A stretch of DNA of 64,000 nucleotides from Streptomyces sp. TP-A0356 (GTDB lineage: Bacteria; Actinomycetota; Actinomycetes; Streptomycetales; Streptomycetaceae), in contig NZ_BBZJ01000028.1 of NCBI RefSeq assembly GCF_001417775.1, forward strand, positions 1 through 64,000, written 5' to 3'. Positions 35,086 to 43,103 of this stretch are shown piece by piece. Position 1 is the first letter of the stretch, and each line of letters starts with the position of its first letter. Both the position numbers and the translations under genes were made by a program. The notes below the pieces were generated by a model. That model saw nothing but the letters and a program-made list of their open reading frames with translations. It had not been told where the DNA came from and did no database searches.

Positions 35086-35736
35086 GTGGGTGACCTCCTT
35101 CTCGTCCGGCACGGTGAGACCGAGTGGTCGTTGTCCGGGCGGCACACCGGACGGACCGACGTCCCGCTGACCGACAACGGCCGGGAGCAGGCGCGCCGAC
35201 TGGCTCCGCTGATCGCGCGCCACCACATCGCGGCGGCGTTCGTCAGCCCGATGCAGCGGGCCCGCGAGACGGCCCGGCTGGCCGGGGTCGGCGGAGCGCG
35301 CGTGGACGCGGACCTGTGCGAGTGGGACTACGGAGGCTACGAGGGCGTCACGACCGTCGAGATCCAGCGGAGCAGACCGGACTGGTTCCTGTTCAGGGAC
35401 GGCGTGGCGCCGGGTCCGCCGGAGCATCCCGGGGAGGGCCCCGAGGAGGTCGGGGAACGCGCGGATCGGATGCTCGCCAAGATCGACGCGGCCCTCGCCG
35501 AGTCGGAGGGCAGTGTGGTCGTGGTCTCGCACGGGCACTTCCTTCGGGTTCTGACCGCACGACGGCTGGGGCTGCCCGCCTCGGCGGGCGCCCTGTTCCA
35601 GCTCTCCACGGGGACGATGAGCCGGCTGGGCACGGAGCACCGCCGCCATGTGGTGGCCGGCTGGAATGTCAGACCCGACGCGTACTGTTCCCATGGGTCC
35701 CTCGCCGCGGGGGAGGCGGGGCCCGACGGACACTGA
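35086..35736 (+). CDS. histidine phosphatase (phosphoglycerate mutase-like)
   Basis: 216 residues. The phospho-histidine motif is LLVRHGETEWSLSGRHTGRTDVPLT at residues 5-29. The second catalytic His is in VVVSHGHFLRVLTARRLG. The acid is near LCEWDYGGYEG. This is the cofactor-dependent mutase/phosphatase superfamily and is more likely a phosphatase than a glycolytic mutase. The GTG at 35086 is preceded by GAAGGA; an upstream in-frame ATG lies within the tandem repeat. Substrate unknown. Confidence 0.9.
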   Translation: MGDLLLVRHGETEWSLSGRHTGRTDVPLTDNGREQARRLAPLIARHHIAAAFVSPMQRARETARLAGVGGARVDADLCEWDYGGYEGVTTVEIQRSRPDWFLFRDGVAPGPPEHPGEGPEEVGERADRMLAKIDAALAESEGSVVVVSHGHFLRVLTARRLGLPASAGALFQLSTGTMSRLGTEHRRHVVAGWNVRPDAYCSHGSLAAGEAGPDGH

Positions 35737-35787
35737 CGCGTGCGGGGGCCCTGTCCCCGGCCTGTGCCCCCGCGGAAGGAGCACGCC

Positions 35788-36417
35788 GTGACCCGACCGC
35801 CGACCGCCGCGCAGCGGCGCCTGATCGAGGCCGCCGACCCGGTGACCGGGCGGCTCAGGGCGACGGACGCCCAGCTGGCGGCGCTGGTGAAGCGGGGGCT
35901 GGCCTTCCGGCATCCGCGTCCGCCGCACGATCACTTCCTGACCCCGGCCGGGCATCGCATACGGGAGACGCCCGCCGAGGAGGCGGTGGCGGCGGCCGTG
36001 CCCGCACCGGCGGACTCCGGCGTGTTCGCCGCGCGGGTCGGCGGCGAGCAGACCGCGGACGCCTCCCCCGCTCGCACCCGGGAGGTGCACAGCGCCTGGC
36101 AGGGCCTGCTGGAGCTGCGCCGGATGACCAATCCGGGCGGCGCCACCGACCGTCCGTGCGGCTGGGAGCGCGCCCATCTGGTGCGGGCCGCGGCGCTCGC
36201 CCTGGAGGCCGCGGGGCACCGGCCGGCGACCGGGGAGGGGGACGGTTACCGGGTGCGTGCGACCCCGCAGCCGGAGGCGGTCGCCGTGCACGAGCCGGAC
36301 CCCACGGCACTGCGCGCCTGCGCGGCCACGCTGGAGCAGGCGGGCTGGCAGGTGAGCGAGCACACCCAGCCCCGGACGCGGGAGCGGTATGTGCTGGCAT
36401 CACCGCGCCGCATATGA
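35788..36417 (+). CDS. conserved Streptomyces hypothetical protein
   Basis: 209 residues from a GTG with AAGGAG at 7 nt. No signal peptide or membrane segment. The N-terminal third has a winged-helix-like pattern (DAQLAALVKRGLAFRHPRPPHDHFLTPAGHRIRE), and the rest is helical with repeated Ala-rich blocks, ending in WQVSEHTQPRTRERYVLASP. It follows the phosphatase by 51 bp and may share its message. Function unknown; a regulatory or accessory role is only a guess. Confidence 0.7.
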   Translation: MTRPPTAAQRRLIEAADPVTGRLRATDAQLAALVKRGLAFRHPRPPHDHFLTPAGHRIRETPAEEAVAAAVPAPADSGVFAARVGGEQTADASPARTREVHSAWQGLLELRRMTNPGGATDRPCGWERAHLVRAAALALEAAGHRPATGEGDGYRVRATPQPEAVAVHEPDPTALRACAATLEQAGWQVSEHTQPRTRERYVLASPRRI

Positions 36418-36492
36418 GCCGCCGTCGGCCGGACTATCCCTTCCGCGGGCCGAGTTGACACCGGCAGGACCGCCAGGCGCACACGCCACTGC

Positions 36493-36524
36493 CGTACATT
36501 CGTACATGCATACATCCGTATGTC
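36493..36524. repeat. four 8-bp CGTACATN-like repeats before the thioesterase
   Basis: CGTACATT, CGTACATG, CATACATC and CGTATGTC follow each other without gaps, the last partly as inverse complement. It is an AT-richer island immediately upstream of the RBS and may be a cooperative operator or a promoter element. Confidence 0.45.
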
Positions 36525-36549
36525 CGATGCCGTCACGGGGAGGAACATC

Positions 36550-36972
36550 ATGGCTGAGCCGTTCGCCGTCCAGGTCACCGTCCGCGGGTACGAGACGGAT
36601 GCCCTGGGGCACCTCAACCAGAGCGTGTATCTGCAGTACGCGGAGCATGCGCGCTGGAGCATCCTGCAGGCCGCCGGGGTGAGCCCGTCCGAGCTGCTCG
36701 CCAAGGGGGTCGGACCGGTGGTCCTGGAGACGACCATCCGCTATCTGCGGGAGCTGCGCGCGGGCGACGAGGTCCAGGTGACGTGCGCCTTCGAGTGGGG
36801 CGAGGGCAAGACCTTCCGGATCGCGCAGACGATCCTCAGGACGGACGGCACGGTCTCCGCCGAGGTGGCGTCGGTCGGCGGGCTGATGGACCTCAGGGAG
36901 CGCAGGCTGGTGGCCGACCCGCAGGGGTACTTCCGGGCTCTGGCGCGCGAACCGGAGCTGTTCGGGCTGTGA
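36550..36972 (+). CDS. hotdog-fold acyl-CoA thioesterase
   Basis: 140 residues, 4HBT-type thioesterase: VRGYETDALGHLNQSVYLQYAEHARW at residues 8-33, with the catalytic-type Asp and the HLNQSVY helix start, then the beta sheet VLETTIRYLRELRAGDEVQV and FRIAQTILRTDGTVSAEV. The ATG at 36550 has GGGGAGGA 5 nt upstream; an earlier in-frame ATG at 36520 lacks a site. Acyl specificity cannot be predicted. It ends in a strong convergent terminator shared with the permease. Confidence 0.88.
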   Translation: MAEPFAVQVTVRGYETDALGHLNQSVYLQYAEHARWSILQAAGVSPSELLAKGVGPVVLETTIRYLRELRAGDEVQVTCAFEWGEGKTFRIAQTILRTDGTVSAEVASVGGLMDLRERRLVADPQGYFRALAREPELFGL

Positions 36973-37011
36973 GCACCAAGCGCGCGGCGGGACGGGCGGC
37001 CACCACCGCAC

Positions 37012-37041
37012 CGAGGGGTACGGCCGTGACCGTACCCCTCG
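37012..37041. terminator. bidirectional terminator between thioesterase and permease
   Basis: CGAGGGGTACGG with loop CCGTGA and perfect complement (12+6+12) between two convergent genes. Confidence 0.85.
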
Positions 37042-37047
37042 TCCGCA

Positions 37048-38430
37048 TCAGTGCGCGGTCGCCGTCCGTGCCCCCGCGATCTCCTCGCCCGCCTCCATCG
37101 GATGGGTCACGTCCTGCGCGTCCCGTCCCTTGCCGAGGTGGTTGAAGACGAGGTTCAGCAGGACCGCGGTCACGCAGCCCGTCGAGATGCCCGAGTCCAG
37201 CACGATCCGCGCCGTCTGGGGGAAGGCGTGGTAGAAGTGCGGCGCGGTGATCGGGATGATGCCCACGGCCAGCGAGACGGCCACGATCAGCACGTTGTTG
37301 TCCTTCTCCAGGCCGGCCCTGACGAGCGTCTGGATGCCGCTCGCGGCCACCGAGCCGAACAGCACCACGCCCGCGCCGCCGAGCACCGGACGGGGTACGA
37401 CGGCGATGAGTGAGGCGGCCATCGGGCACAGGCCCATCAGGACCAGGAAGCCACCGCCGGTGGCGACGACGTAGCGGCTGCGGATCCGGGTCATCGCGAC
37501 GAGGCCGATGTTCTGTGCGAAGGCGCTGCACATGAAGCCGTTGAACAGGGGACTGAGGGCCGAGCCGAGGGTGTCGGCGCGCAGGCCCGCGGCGATGGTC
37601 CTCTCGTCCACCGGACGCTCCACGATCTCGCCGAGCGCGAGCATGTCCGCGGTCGACTCGGTCATCGAGACCACCATCACCACGCACAGGGAGAGGATCG
37701 CGGCGAGCTGGAACTGCGGGGCGCCGAAGTGGAACGGGGTGGAGAAGCCGATGACGTCCGCCTCCGCGACCGGGCCGAAGTCCGTCACACCGAAGGGGAT
37801 CGCGACGATGGTGCCGGCGATCAGGCCGAGCAGCACGGCGACCTGCTTGACGAAGCCCCGGGTGAACCGGCGCAGCAACAGGACGATCACCAGGGTCGCC
37901 GCCGCCAGGCCCAGGTTCGTCGCCGAACCGTAGTCGTGGGCCGACGGGTTGGGTCCCTGGGCCCAGCCGAAGGCGACGGGCAGGAGCGAGACGCCGATGA
38001 GGGTGATGACGCTGCCGGTGACGACCGGCGGGAAGAAGCGGACGGCCTTGCAGAAGACGGGCGCCGCCAGGAAGCCGAGGAGTCCGGCGACGATCACCGC
38101 GCCGAAGATGATCGGCAGGGCGTCCGACCTGTCCTTGGTGGAGGCGACGATCGCGGTCATGGGGGCCACCCCGGCGAAGGTGACGCCGTTGACGAAGGGC
38201 AGCCGGGCGCCGATCTTCCATATCCCGAGGGTCTGGAGGAACGTGGCCAGGCCCGCGGTGAACAGGCAGGCACCGGTGAGGAAGGTCAGTTCGGCGCCGG
38301 AGAGGCCTATGGCCGCTCCGACGATCAGGGGTGGGGCGACGACTCCCGCGTACATGGCGGCCACATGCTGCAGACCGCTGGTGGCCATCTTGAGGGCGGG
38401 GAGTTTCTCGTCGACTGGGTGGGCGGACAC
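37048..38430 (-). CDS. NCS2 purine/urate permease
   Basis: 460 residues and about 12-14 membrane segments, of the nucleobase:cation symporter-2 (xanthine/uric acid permease) family. The family signature is seen as QNIGLVAMTRIRSRYVVATGGGFLVLMG; the substrate-site Glu lies in VSMTESTADMLALGEIV and the conserved Gln/Asn in AFAQN. In this module it most likely imports urate or xanthine. It is the last gene of the purine run, 220 bp after the deaminase, and two strong hairpins lie in that gap, so it may have its own promoter or be expressed at a lower level. Confidence 0.92.
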   Translation of the reverse strand: MSAHPVDEKLPALKMATSGLQHVAAMYAGVVAPPLIVGAAIGLSGAELTFLTGACLFTAGLATFLQTLGIWKIGARLPFVNGVTFAGVAPMTAIVASTKDRSDALPIIFGAVIVAGLLGFLAAPVFCKAVRFFPPVVTGSVITLIGVSLLPVAFGWAQGPNPSAHDYGSATNLGLAAATLVIVLLLRRFTRGFVKQVAVLLGLIAGTIVAIPFGVTDFGPVAEADVIGFSTPFHFGAPQFQLAAILSLCVVMVVSMTESTADMLALGEIVERPVDERTIAAGLRADTLGSALSPLFNGFMCSAFAQNIGLVAMTRIRSRYVVATGGGFLVLMGLCPMAASLIAVVPRPVLGGAGVVLFGSVAASGIQTLVRAGLEKDNNVLIVAVSLAVGIIPITAPHFYHAFPQTARIVLDSGISTGCVTAVLLNLVFNHLGKGRDAQDVTHPMEAGEEIAGARTATAH

Positions 38431-38542
38431 GGCGGCTCCTCCGGTCGGTTACACGTCGGCTCTGACGCGGGTTTCAGGGAGGTGGTGCGCGGCGGTCGTG
38501 CGGGACCGGGGACGGGATCCGTTCCGGGGAACGGTGACCGGT

Positions 38543-38606
38543 CCGGGGCGCGCGCGTCCACGCGCGCCCCGGAGACGGCCGCCGTGGACCCCGCTCGGGT
38601 CCACGG
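38543..38606 (-). terminator. two adjacent hairpins between deaminase and permease genes
   Basis: Two perfect inverted repeats stand side by side: CCGGGGCGCGCG with a 6-nt loop (38543-38572) and CCGTGGACCC with a 5-nt loop (38582-38606). Both lie downstream of the 8-oxoguanine deaminase stop in its direction of transcription. Confidence 0.75.
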
Positions 38607-38649
38607 TGCCGACCGGGAGCCGTCCCTCCCGGCCGGAGTCTTCACCTGC

Positions 38650-40029
38650 TCAGCCCTGCGCGGCGATCCGCGCCAGGCGCTGGGCCTCTTCCCGCGTTGA
38701 GCGGGCGATGGCGTCCTCGTCGACGTGCAGCAGACGGCCGCTGTCCACGACCGGCTCGCCGTTCACGAGCGAGAGGGTGACCGGGGCCGCCGCGCCGAAG
38801 ACCAGTGCGGTCACCGGGTCGGCGATCGAGGCGTGCGCCAGCGTGTCGAGGTTCCACAGCACGAGGTCGGCGAGCTTGCCCGGCTCCAGGGAGCCGATCT
38901 CCGCGGAGCGGCCGAGGACCTGGGCGCCCCCGTAGGTGCCGAGGCGCAGGGCCTGACGGGCGTTCAGGGCGGCCTCGCGACGGGCCCCGAGGCGGTTGAT
39001 CAGGAGCGCGTTGCGCAGTTCGGTGTGGAGTTCGCCGGACTCGTTGGACGCCGTGCCGTCGACACCGAGGCCGACCGGGACGCCGGCGGCGAGCATGTCG
39101 GGGACCCGGGCGATGCCGGCGGCCAGACGGGCGTTGGACGAAGGACAGTGGGCGACCCCCGTCCTCGTACGGGCGAAGGTGGCGATGTCGGAGTCGTTCA
39201 TGTGGACGCAGTGCGCCATCCACACGTCCTCGCCGAGCCAGCCGGTGGACTCGAAGTAGTCGGTCGGGCCCATGCCGAACAGCTCGTGGCAGAACTTCTC
39301 CTCCTCCACCGTCTCCGAACCGTGGGTGTGCAGTCGTACGCCCTTGCGCCGCGCCAGCTCGGCGCCCTGCCTGAGGAGTTCGGTGGAGACCGAGAAGGGG
39401 GAGCAGGGGGCCACGGCCACCTGCGTCATGGCGTCGAAGGAGGTGTCGTGGTGTTCGTCGATGGTCGCCTCGGTGGCGGCCAGCGCGCCTTCCAGGGTCT
39501 CGACGGCGAAGTCCGGCGGCAGGCCCCCGTCCTTCTCGCTGCGGTCCATGGAGCCGCGGGCCAGCGTGAAGCGAACCCCCGTCTCGCGGGCGGCGCGGAC
39601 GATGGCGCCGGACAGGTCGCCGGAGCCCTTCGGGAAGACGTAGTGATGGTCCATGGCGGTGGTCACGCCGCCGCGGGCCATCATGGCGAGCGAGCCCTGC
39701 GCGGCCGCGTACACCATCCGCTCGTCGATGCGTGCCCAGATCGGGTACAGCGCCACCAGCCAGTCGAAGAGGTTGTGGTCCGTGGCCAGGCCCCGGGTGA
39801 TCCACTGGTAGAAGTGATGGTGGGTATTGACCAGGCCAGGGGTCACGAGGTGGCCGGAGGCGTCGATACGGCGTACGACGTTCTCCAGGCCCTCGGGGGC
39901 CTTGCCCGCGCCGACCGACTCGATACGGTTGCCGGCGACGACGACGTACCCGCGGGCGTGCTCGGTGTCGTCCGCGTCCACGGTCGCGATCGCACCGTTC
40001 TCGATGACGATGCGCTGGGCTGCTGCCAT
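38650..40029 (-). CDS. 8-oxoguanine deaminase
   Basis: 459-residue amidohydrolase that converts 8-oxoguanine to urate, linking oxidised guanine to the urate route. Metal site: H70xH72 in LVNTHHHFYQW, a His in RLHTHGSETVEEE, another in WMAHCVHM, and an Asp in VDGTASNES. The 8-oxoguanine deaminase group is suggested by PGLVNTHHHFYQWITRG and by CPSSNARLAAGIA, together with placement beside urate oxidase. Guanine deaminase or an atrazine-hydrolase-like enzyme are the alternatives. It follows urate oxidase after a 124-bp gap containing a hairpin. Confidence 0.88.
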   Translation of the reverse strand: MAAAQRIVIENGAIATVDADDTEHARGYVVVAGNRIESVGAGKAPEGLENVVRRIDASGHLVTPGLVNTHHHFYQWITRGLATDHNLFDWLVALYPIWARIDERMVYAAAQGSLAMMARGGVTTAMDHHYVFPKGSGDLSGAIVRAARETGVRFTLARGSMDRSEKDGGLPPDFAVETLEGALAATEATIDEHHDTSFDAMTQVAVAPCSPFSVSTELLRQGAELARRKGVRLHTHGSETVEEEKFCHELFGMGPTDYFESTGWLGEDVWMAHCVHMNDSDIATFARTRTGVAHCPSSNARLAAGIARVPDMLAAGVPVGLGVDGTASNESGELHTELRNALLINRLGARREAALNARQALRLGTYGGAQVLGRSAEIGSLEPGKLADLVLWNLDTLAHASIADPVTALVFGAAAPVTLSLVNGEPVVDSGRLLHVDEDAIARSTREEAQRLARIAAQG

Positions 40030-40118
40030 GGTTCGTCCTTTTCGCTCTGCGGAGGGGGCACGGCAGGACCCTGGGAGTTTGAGTGCCGCGGCCCGGAGGC
40101 CACGGGTGCCGAGGGAGG

Positions 40119-40146
40119 GGGTGCCCCCGGAGGGCCGGGGGCACCC
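40119..40146 (-). terminator. hairpin between urate oxidase and deaminase genes
   Basis: GGGTGCCCCCGG with loop AGGG and perfect complement (12+4+12) starts 8 bp after the urate oxidase stop. It may reduce read-through into the deaminase gene. Confidence 0.75.
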
Positions 40147-40153
40147 GGGTGGG

Positions 40154-41110
40154 TCAGAGGTTGGTGAGGTCCACGGGGATCCTCGCCTCGCAGCCGTCCC
40201 GCAGGATGGTGGCCTCGATCAGGCCGTAGGGACGGTCGGCGGCGAAGTACACAGCTCCCTCGGCGGTGTCGTTCTTCAGCCCGAACGGCTCCAGGTCCAC
40301 CAGGAAGTGGTGCTTGTTCGGGAGCGAGAAGCGGACCTCGTCGATCTCACTGCGGTGATTGATGATGCGCGCGCCCATCTGGTAGAGCGTCTGCTGCAGC
40401 GACAGCGAGTACGTCTCGGCGAAGGCCTGGAGCAGGTGCTTCCTGGTCTGCTCGTAGGACTTCTCCCAGTTGGGCATCTTCTGCTCGTCGTCGCTCCAGT
40501 TGAACCGCCAGCGCCCGGCGACCTCGGTGGCCAGGATGCGGTCGTACGCCTCGGGGAGCGTCGTGTACCTGTCCTTGACGTAGCCCCAGAACTCGGAGTT
40601 CGTCGAGTTCATCACCACGAGGTCCTTCAGCCCCGAGACGACCTCCCACGACGAACCGTCATAGGTGATCTGCGTCAGCCGGGTCTCCTGGCCCTTGCGG
40701 ACGAAGGAGTGCCTGACCTCGTCGGCGCCGATGAACTTCGAGCTGGCGTCGGAGGCCTCGATCCGGTCCCAGGCGTACTCCTCGATGCGGATGCGGGCCC
40801 GGTGGATGGGCTCCTGCGAGGTCACGAAGTGACGGGCGAGGTGGATGCCGAACTGCTCGGCGGACTCGATGCCGTACTCCTTGGCGAACGCGAACACCGT
40901 GTTCTTGGTGGTGTCGGTCGGCAGGACGTTGGCGTTCGAACCGGAGTAGTGGACCTCGTCCATGTCGCCGGAGAGCGCGACGGACACGTTCAGGTCCTTG
41001 ATGTGGTGGGTGGCGCCGTCCCGCGTGATCTTCACGACGCGGTTCTCCGCCTTGCCGTACTGGTTCTGGCCGAGAACCACGGGGCGGGAAGGGTGGGAAT
41101 TGACTGCCAT
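40154..41110 (-). CDS. uox: urate oxidase (cofactor-independent uricase)
   Basis: Oxidises urate with O2 to 5-hydroxyisourate, releasing H2O2. 318 residues with two T-fold halves: GQNQYGKAENRVVKITRDG; the catalytic Thr in LPTDTTKNTVFAFAKEYG; HFVTSQEPIHRARIRIEEYAW; and in the second half the Gln/Asn-containing VVMNSTNSEFWGYVKDRYTTLPE. It is third in the uraD-uraH-uox run, with 7 bp after uraH. The H2O2 product gives a direct reason for the catalase at 59470 to share this operon's operator motif. Confidence 0.96.
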   Translation of the reverse strand: MAVNSHPSRPVVLGQNQYGKAENRVVKITRDGATHHIKDLNVSVALSGDMDEVHYSGSNANVLPTDTTKNTVFAFAKEYGIESAEQFGIHLARHFVTSQEPIHRARIRIEEYAWDRIEASDASSKFIGADEVRHSFVRKGQETRLTQITYDGSSWEVVSGLKDLVVMNSTNSEFWGYVKDRYTTLPEAYDRILATEVAGRWRFNWSDDEQKMPNWEKSYEQTRKHLLQAFAETYSLSLQQTLYQMGARIINHRSEIDEVRFSLPNKHHFLVDLEPFGLKNDTAEGAVYFAADRPYGLIEATILRDGCEARIPVDLTNL

Positions 41111-41117
41111 GTGTCTG

Positions 41118-41534
41118 CTAGCTCCCTCGGTAAACGGAGTAGCCGAACGGGTTGAGCAGCAGCGGCACGTGGTAGTGCTCGCCCGGCACGACGGCGAATG
41201 TGATCGCCACCTCCGGGAAGAACACTCCCGCCGCACCGCTGTCCCGATTCGCGGGGGCGTCCTGCTGCGCATCGGCTTGCTTCTTCTCGAGCTTTTCGAG
41301 CTTCTCGAAATACGCCTCGACGGCGAAGTCGAGGCGTACGTGGGTCGTCCCTTCGGGCAGGGCCGGCAGGTCCTTGCACCGGCCGTCCGCGTCGGTCGTG
41401 GAGCCGCCGAGCGCCTGCCAGTCCGCGTCCCGGCCCGCGCGGGCGAGGAGGCGGACGGCGACACCCTCGGCGGGGCGGCCGACGCTGGTGTCCAGGATGT
41501 GCGTGGACACGGAGGCGGTGGTCTCGGTGCTCAT
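41118..41534 (-). CDS. uraH: 5-hydroxyisourate hydrolase with internal charged insert
   Basis: Transthyretin-like enzyme that hydrolyses 5-hydroxyisourate to OHCU. 138 residues. The N-terminal THILDTSVGRPAEGV carries H12. R52 and H122 complete the usual His-Arg-His set, and the hallmark YRGS closes the protein. The family is normally about 110 residues. The excess is a charged stretch at about 79-102 (EKLEKLEKKQADAQQDAPAN), inserted between AYF and FFPEV, where a loop would be. It overlaps uraD by 4 nt. Confidence 0.94.
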   Translation of the reverse strand: MSTETTASVSTHILDTSVGRPAEGVAVRLLARAGRDADWQALGGSTTDADGRCKDLPALPEGTTHVRLDFAVEAYFEKLEKLEKKQADAQQDAPANRDSGAAGVFFPEVAITFAVVPGEHYHVPLLLNPFGYSVYRGS

Positions 41535-42046
41535 GCGGTTTCCTCTTCAAGCAGTCGGGCAAGCCGGATACGGTTGATCTTGCCCAGCTCGGTGCGGACG
41601 ATCTCCCGCTCCTGCTCCGGCGCGTTTCCGATCCGCTCCCTGACCGCGTCGCGCATCTGCTCGCCGGTCTTCCCGGTCGCGCAGATCAGGAAGACATGGC
41701 CGAACTTCTCCTGGTACGCCAGGTTGAGTTCGAGCATCTCCGCCTTGAGCGCCTCGGAGGCGCCGGCCATGCCGCGCTGCTCCCGGGCCGAGGTGGGGTC
41801 GCCCGGCTCGGGGCGGCCGATCGGCGGGTGCCCGGCCATCGCCTCCTGAAGGTCCGCTGTGGTGAGCTCGGCCATGGCGGCGTCGCTCGCGGCACAGAGG
41901 TCCTCGGCGGTGGCGTAGGGGCGCGCGGCGAGCAGCCGCCGGGCCCACGCCGTGGAGGCGCATGCCTCCTGGAGGGCGGCAAGGGCCGCGTGCTCCTCCA
42001 GGGCGTTGAAGCGGGCCAGACCCGGTGGCGTGGAAGTCGAAGTCAC
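41531..42046 (-). CDS. uraD: OHCU decarboxylase
   Basis: Converts 2-oxo-4-hydroxy-4-carboxy-5-ureidoimidazoline to S-allantoin. 171 residues, all helical. The catalytic His is H73 in AGHPPIG; ELNLAYQEKFGHVFLICATGKT is the most conserved segment. First gene of the uraD-uraH-uox operon. Its promoter looks clear: TTGACT (42116-42111) and TTAGCT (42092-42087), 18 bp apart on the minus strand, with the operator palindrome covering the -35. Confidence 0.95.
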   Translation of the reverse strand: MTSTSTPPGLARFNALEEHAALAALQEACASTAWARRLLAARPYATAEDLCAASDAAMAELTTADLQEAMAGHPPIGRPEPGDPTSAREQRGMAGASEALKAEMLELNLAYQEKFGHVFLICATGKTGEQMRDAVRERIGNAPEQEREIVRTELGKINRIRLARLLEEETA

Positions 42047-42086
42047 GGGGGGCCTCCGTGGCCTTGGTGCTGATCGGGCTGCGAAC

Positions 42087-42128
42087 AGCTAACGCCCCCG
42101 CACGACATGGAGTCAACACTTTGTTGAA
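42087..42128 (-). promoter_or_regulatory. uraD promoter with overlapping TTCAAC-N5-GTTGAA operator
   Basis: The palindrome TCAACA-CTT-TGTTGA (42113-42127) covers the -35 TTGACT. The -10 is TTAGCT after 18 bp, about 40 bp before the uraD ATG. The catalase promoter has the same design: TTGACG, an 18-bp spacer and an overlapping palindrome. The position suggests repression. Confidence 0.75.
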
Positions 42129-42246
42129 GATTCGGGGAAACGAAACCGCCGCCTTGCGTCGGGCGGCGCCGCGCCGTGCGCGGTGCGTGGTGCGGGCGGT
42201 GCGTGGTGCGTGGCGGGGGCGGTGCGGGCGGGCCGTGCGGCCGCGG

Positions 42247-42615
42247 TCAGGACTCCTTCTCGCGGTTGAGGTAGTTGTAGACGGTGAAGCGGCTGACGCC
42301 GAGGGCGCTCGCGACGGTCTCCACCCCATGGCGCACGGAGAAGGCGCCGCGCGCCTCCAGGGCGCGTACGACCTCCTGCTTGGCCTTGCGGTCCAGCTCG
42401 GCCAGCGGCTTGCCGCGCTTGCGTTCCATCGCCGCCAGGATGTGGTCGAGCGAGTCGGCGAGTTGCGGCAGGCGTACGGCGACGACGTCCGCGCCCTCCC
42501 AGGCGAGCACCACGTCGTCGGGGCCGGCCTGGTCGGGGGGCAGCAGCTCACCGCCCATGGCGTCGACCAGCGGCTTCACGGCCGTGATGAAGGGCTCGTC
42601 CCCCTTCCCGGTCAC
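42247..42615 (-). CDS. small HTH regulator, candidate purine-operon regulator
   Basis: 122 residues. The C-terminal 35 residues form a Fis-like HTH: FSVRHGVETVASALGVSRFTVYNYLNR. The N-terminal part (ITAVKPLVDAMGGELLPPDQAG, then VVLAWEGADVVAVRLPQLADSLDHILAAMERKRGKP) has a mixed alpha/beta pattern. The GTG start overlaps the upstream gene by 4 nt and follows a GGAGGAGG site. It lies 200 bp before uraD in the same direction, so it is the closest candidate for the protein that binds the palindrome in between; that is inference. AllR is the alternative. Confidence 0.75.
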   Translation of the reverse strand: MTGKGDEPFITAVKPLVDAMGGELLPPDQAGPDDVVLAWEGADVVAVRLPQLADSLDHILAAMERKRGKPLAELDRKAKQEVVRALEARGAFSVRHGVETVASALGVSRFTVYNYLNREKES

Positions 42616-42863
42616 CTGCCCTCCTCCCCGACCACGTTGACCTGCAGGGAGATCCGTGTGGCACCGGCCTTGAGGGCCTTGTGCAGCAGTGCGTCCACGG
42701 CCGTGAGCACCGCGTCGGCACCGCCCTCCGCGGTGTTGCCGAACGGGCCGACGTCCACGGCGTCCAGCTCGGCCGCCTCGATGACCTCGCGGGCGACGAG
42801 CGCGTGCTCGGGCGCCTCGTCGAGGTCGAAGGGCTCGGTCGTGAACTCCACTCTCAATCGCAC
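42612..42863 (-). CDS. thiamine-binding/MTH1187-type small protein
   Basis: 83 residues with the ferredoxin-like pattern of the MTH1187/YkoF thiamine-binding family: LRVEFTTEPFDLDEAPEHALVAREVI, GPFGNTAEGGADAVLTAVDALLHKALKAGATRISLQVNV. Members bind thiamine-like ligands, but many are uncharacterised. It overlaps the HTH gene by 4 nt; the pairing of ligand-binding protein and regulator is suggestive of sensing, but this is unproven. Confidence 0.7.
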   Translation of the reverse strand: MRLRVEFTTEPFDLDEAPEHALVAREVIEAAELDAVDVGPFGNTAEGGADAVLTAVDALLHKALKAGATRISLQVNVVGEEGR

Positions 42864-43103
42864 TGTGCCCCCATGGCATCTCCTGCGACCCGCGCGTCTC
42901 CGTCAGGTCCACCGTCGGGGTCGGGCTGCCCCGGCCGCCTGGTGAGACCTTAACGGACCCGGACACGGGCCTCCCTCCCCGGAAGCGGACGGGGATGGGC
43001 CCTGCCCAACGGACCGCGCTCCCCGGCTCGGCCCGGTGCGACGGACGCGCCGGGCGGCCGCGTAGAGCAGAGGACGGAATCCGAACAGGGAGGGGACCAC
43101 GAG

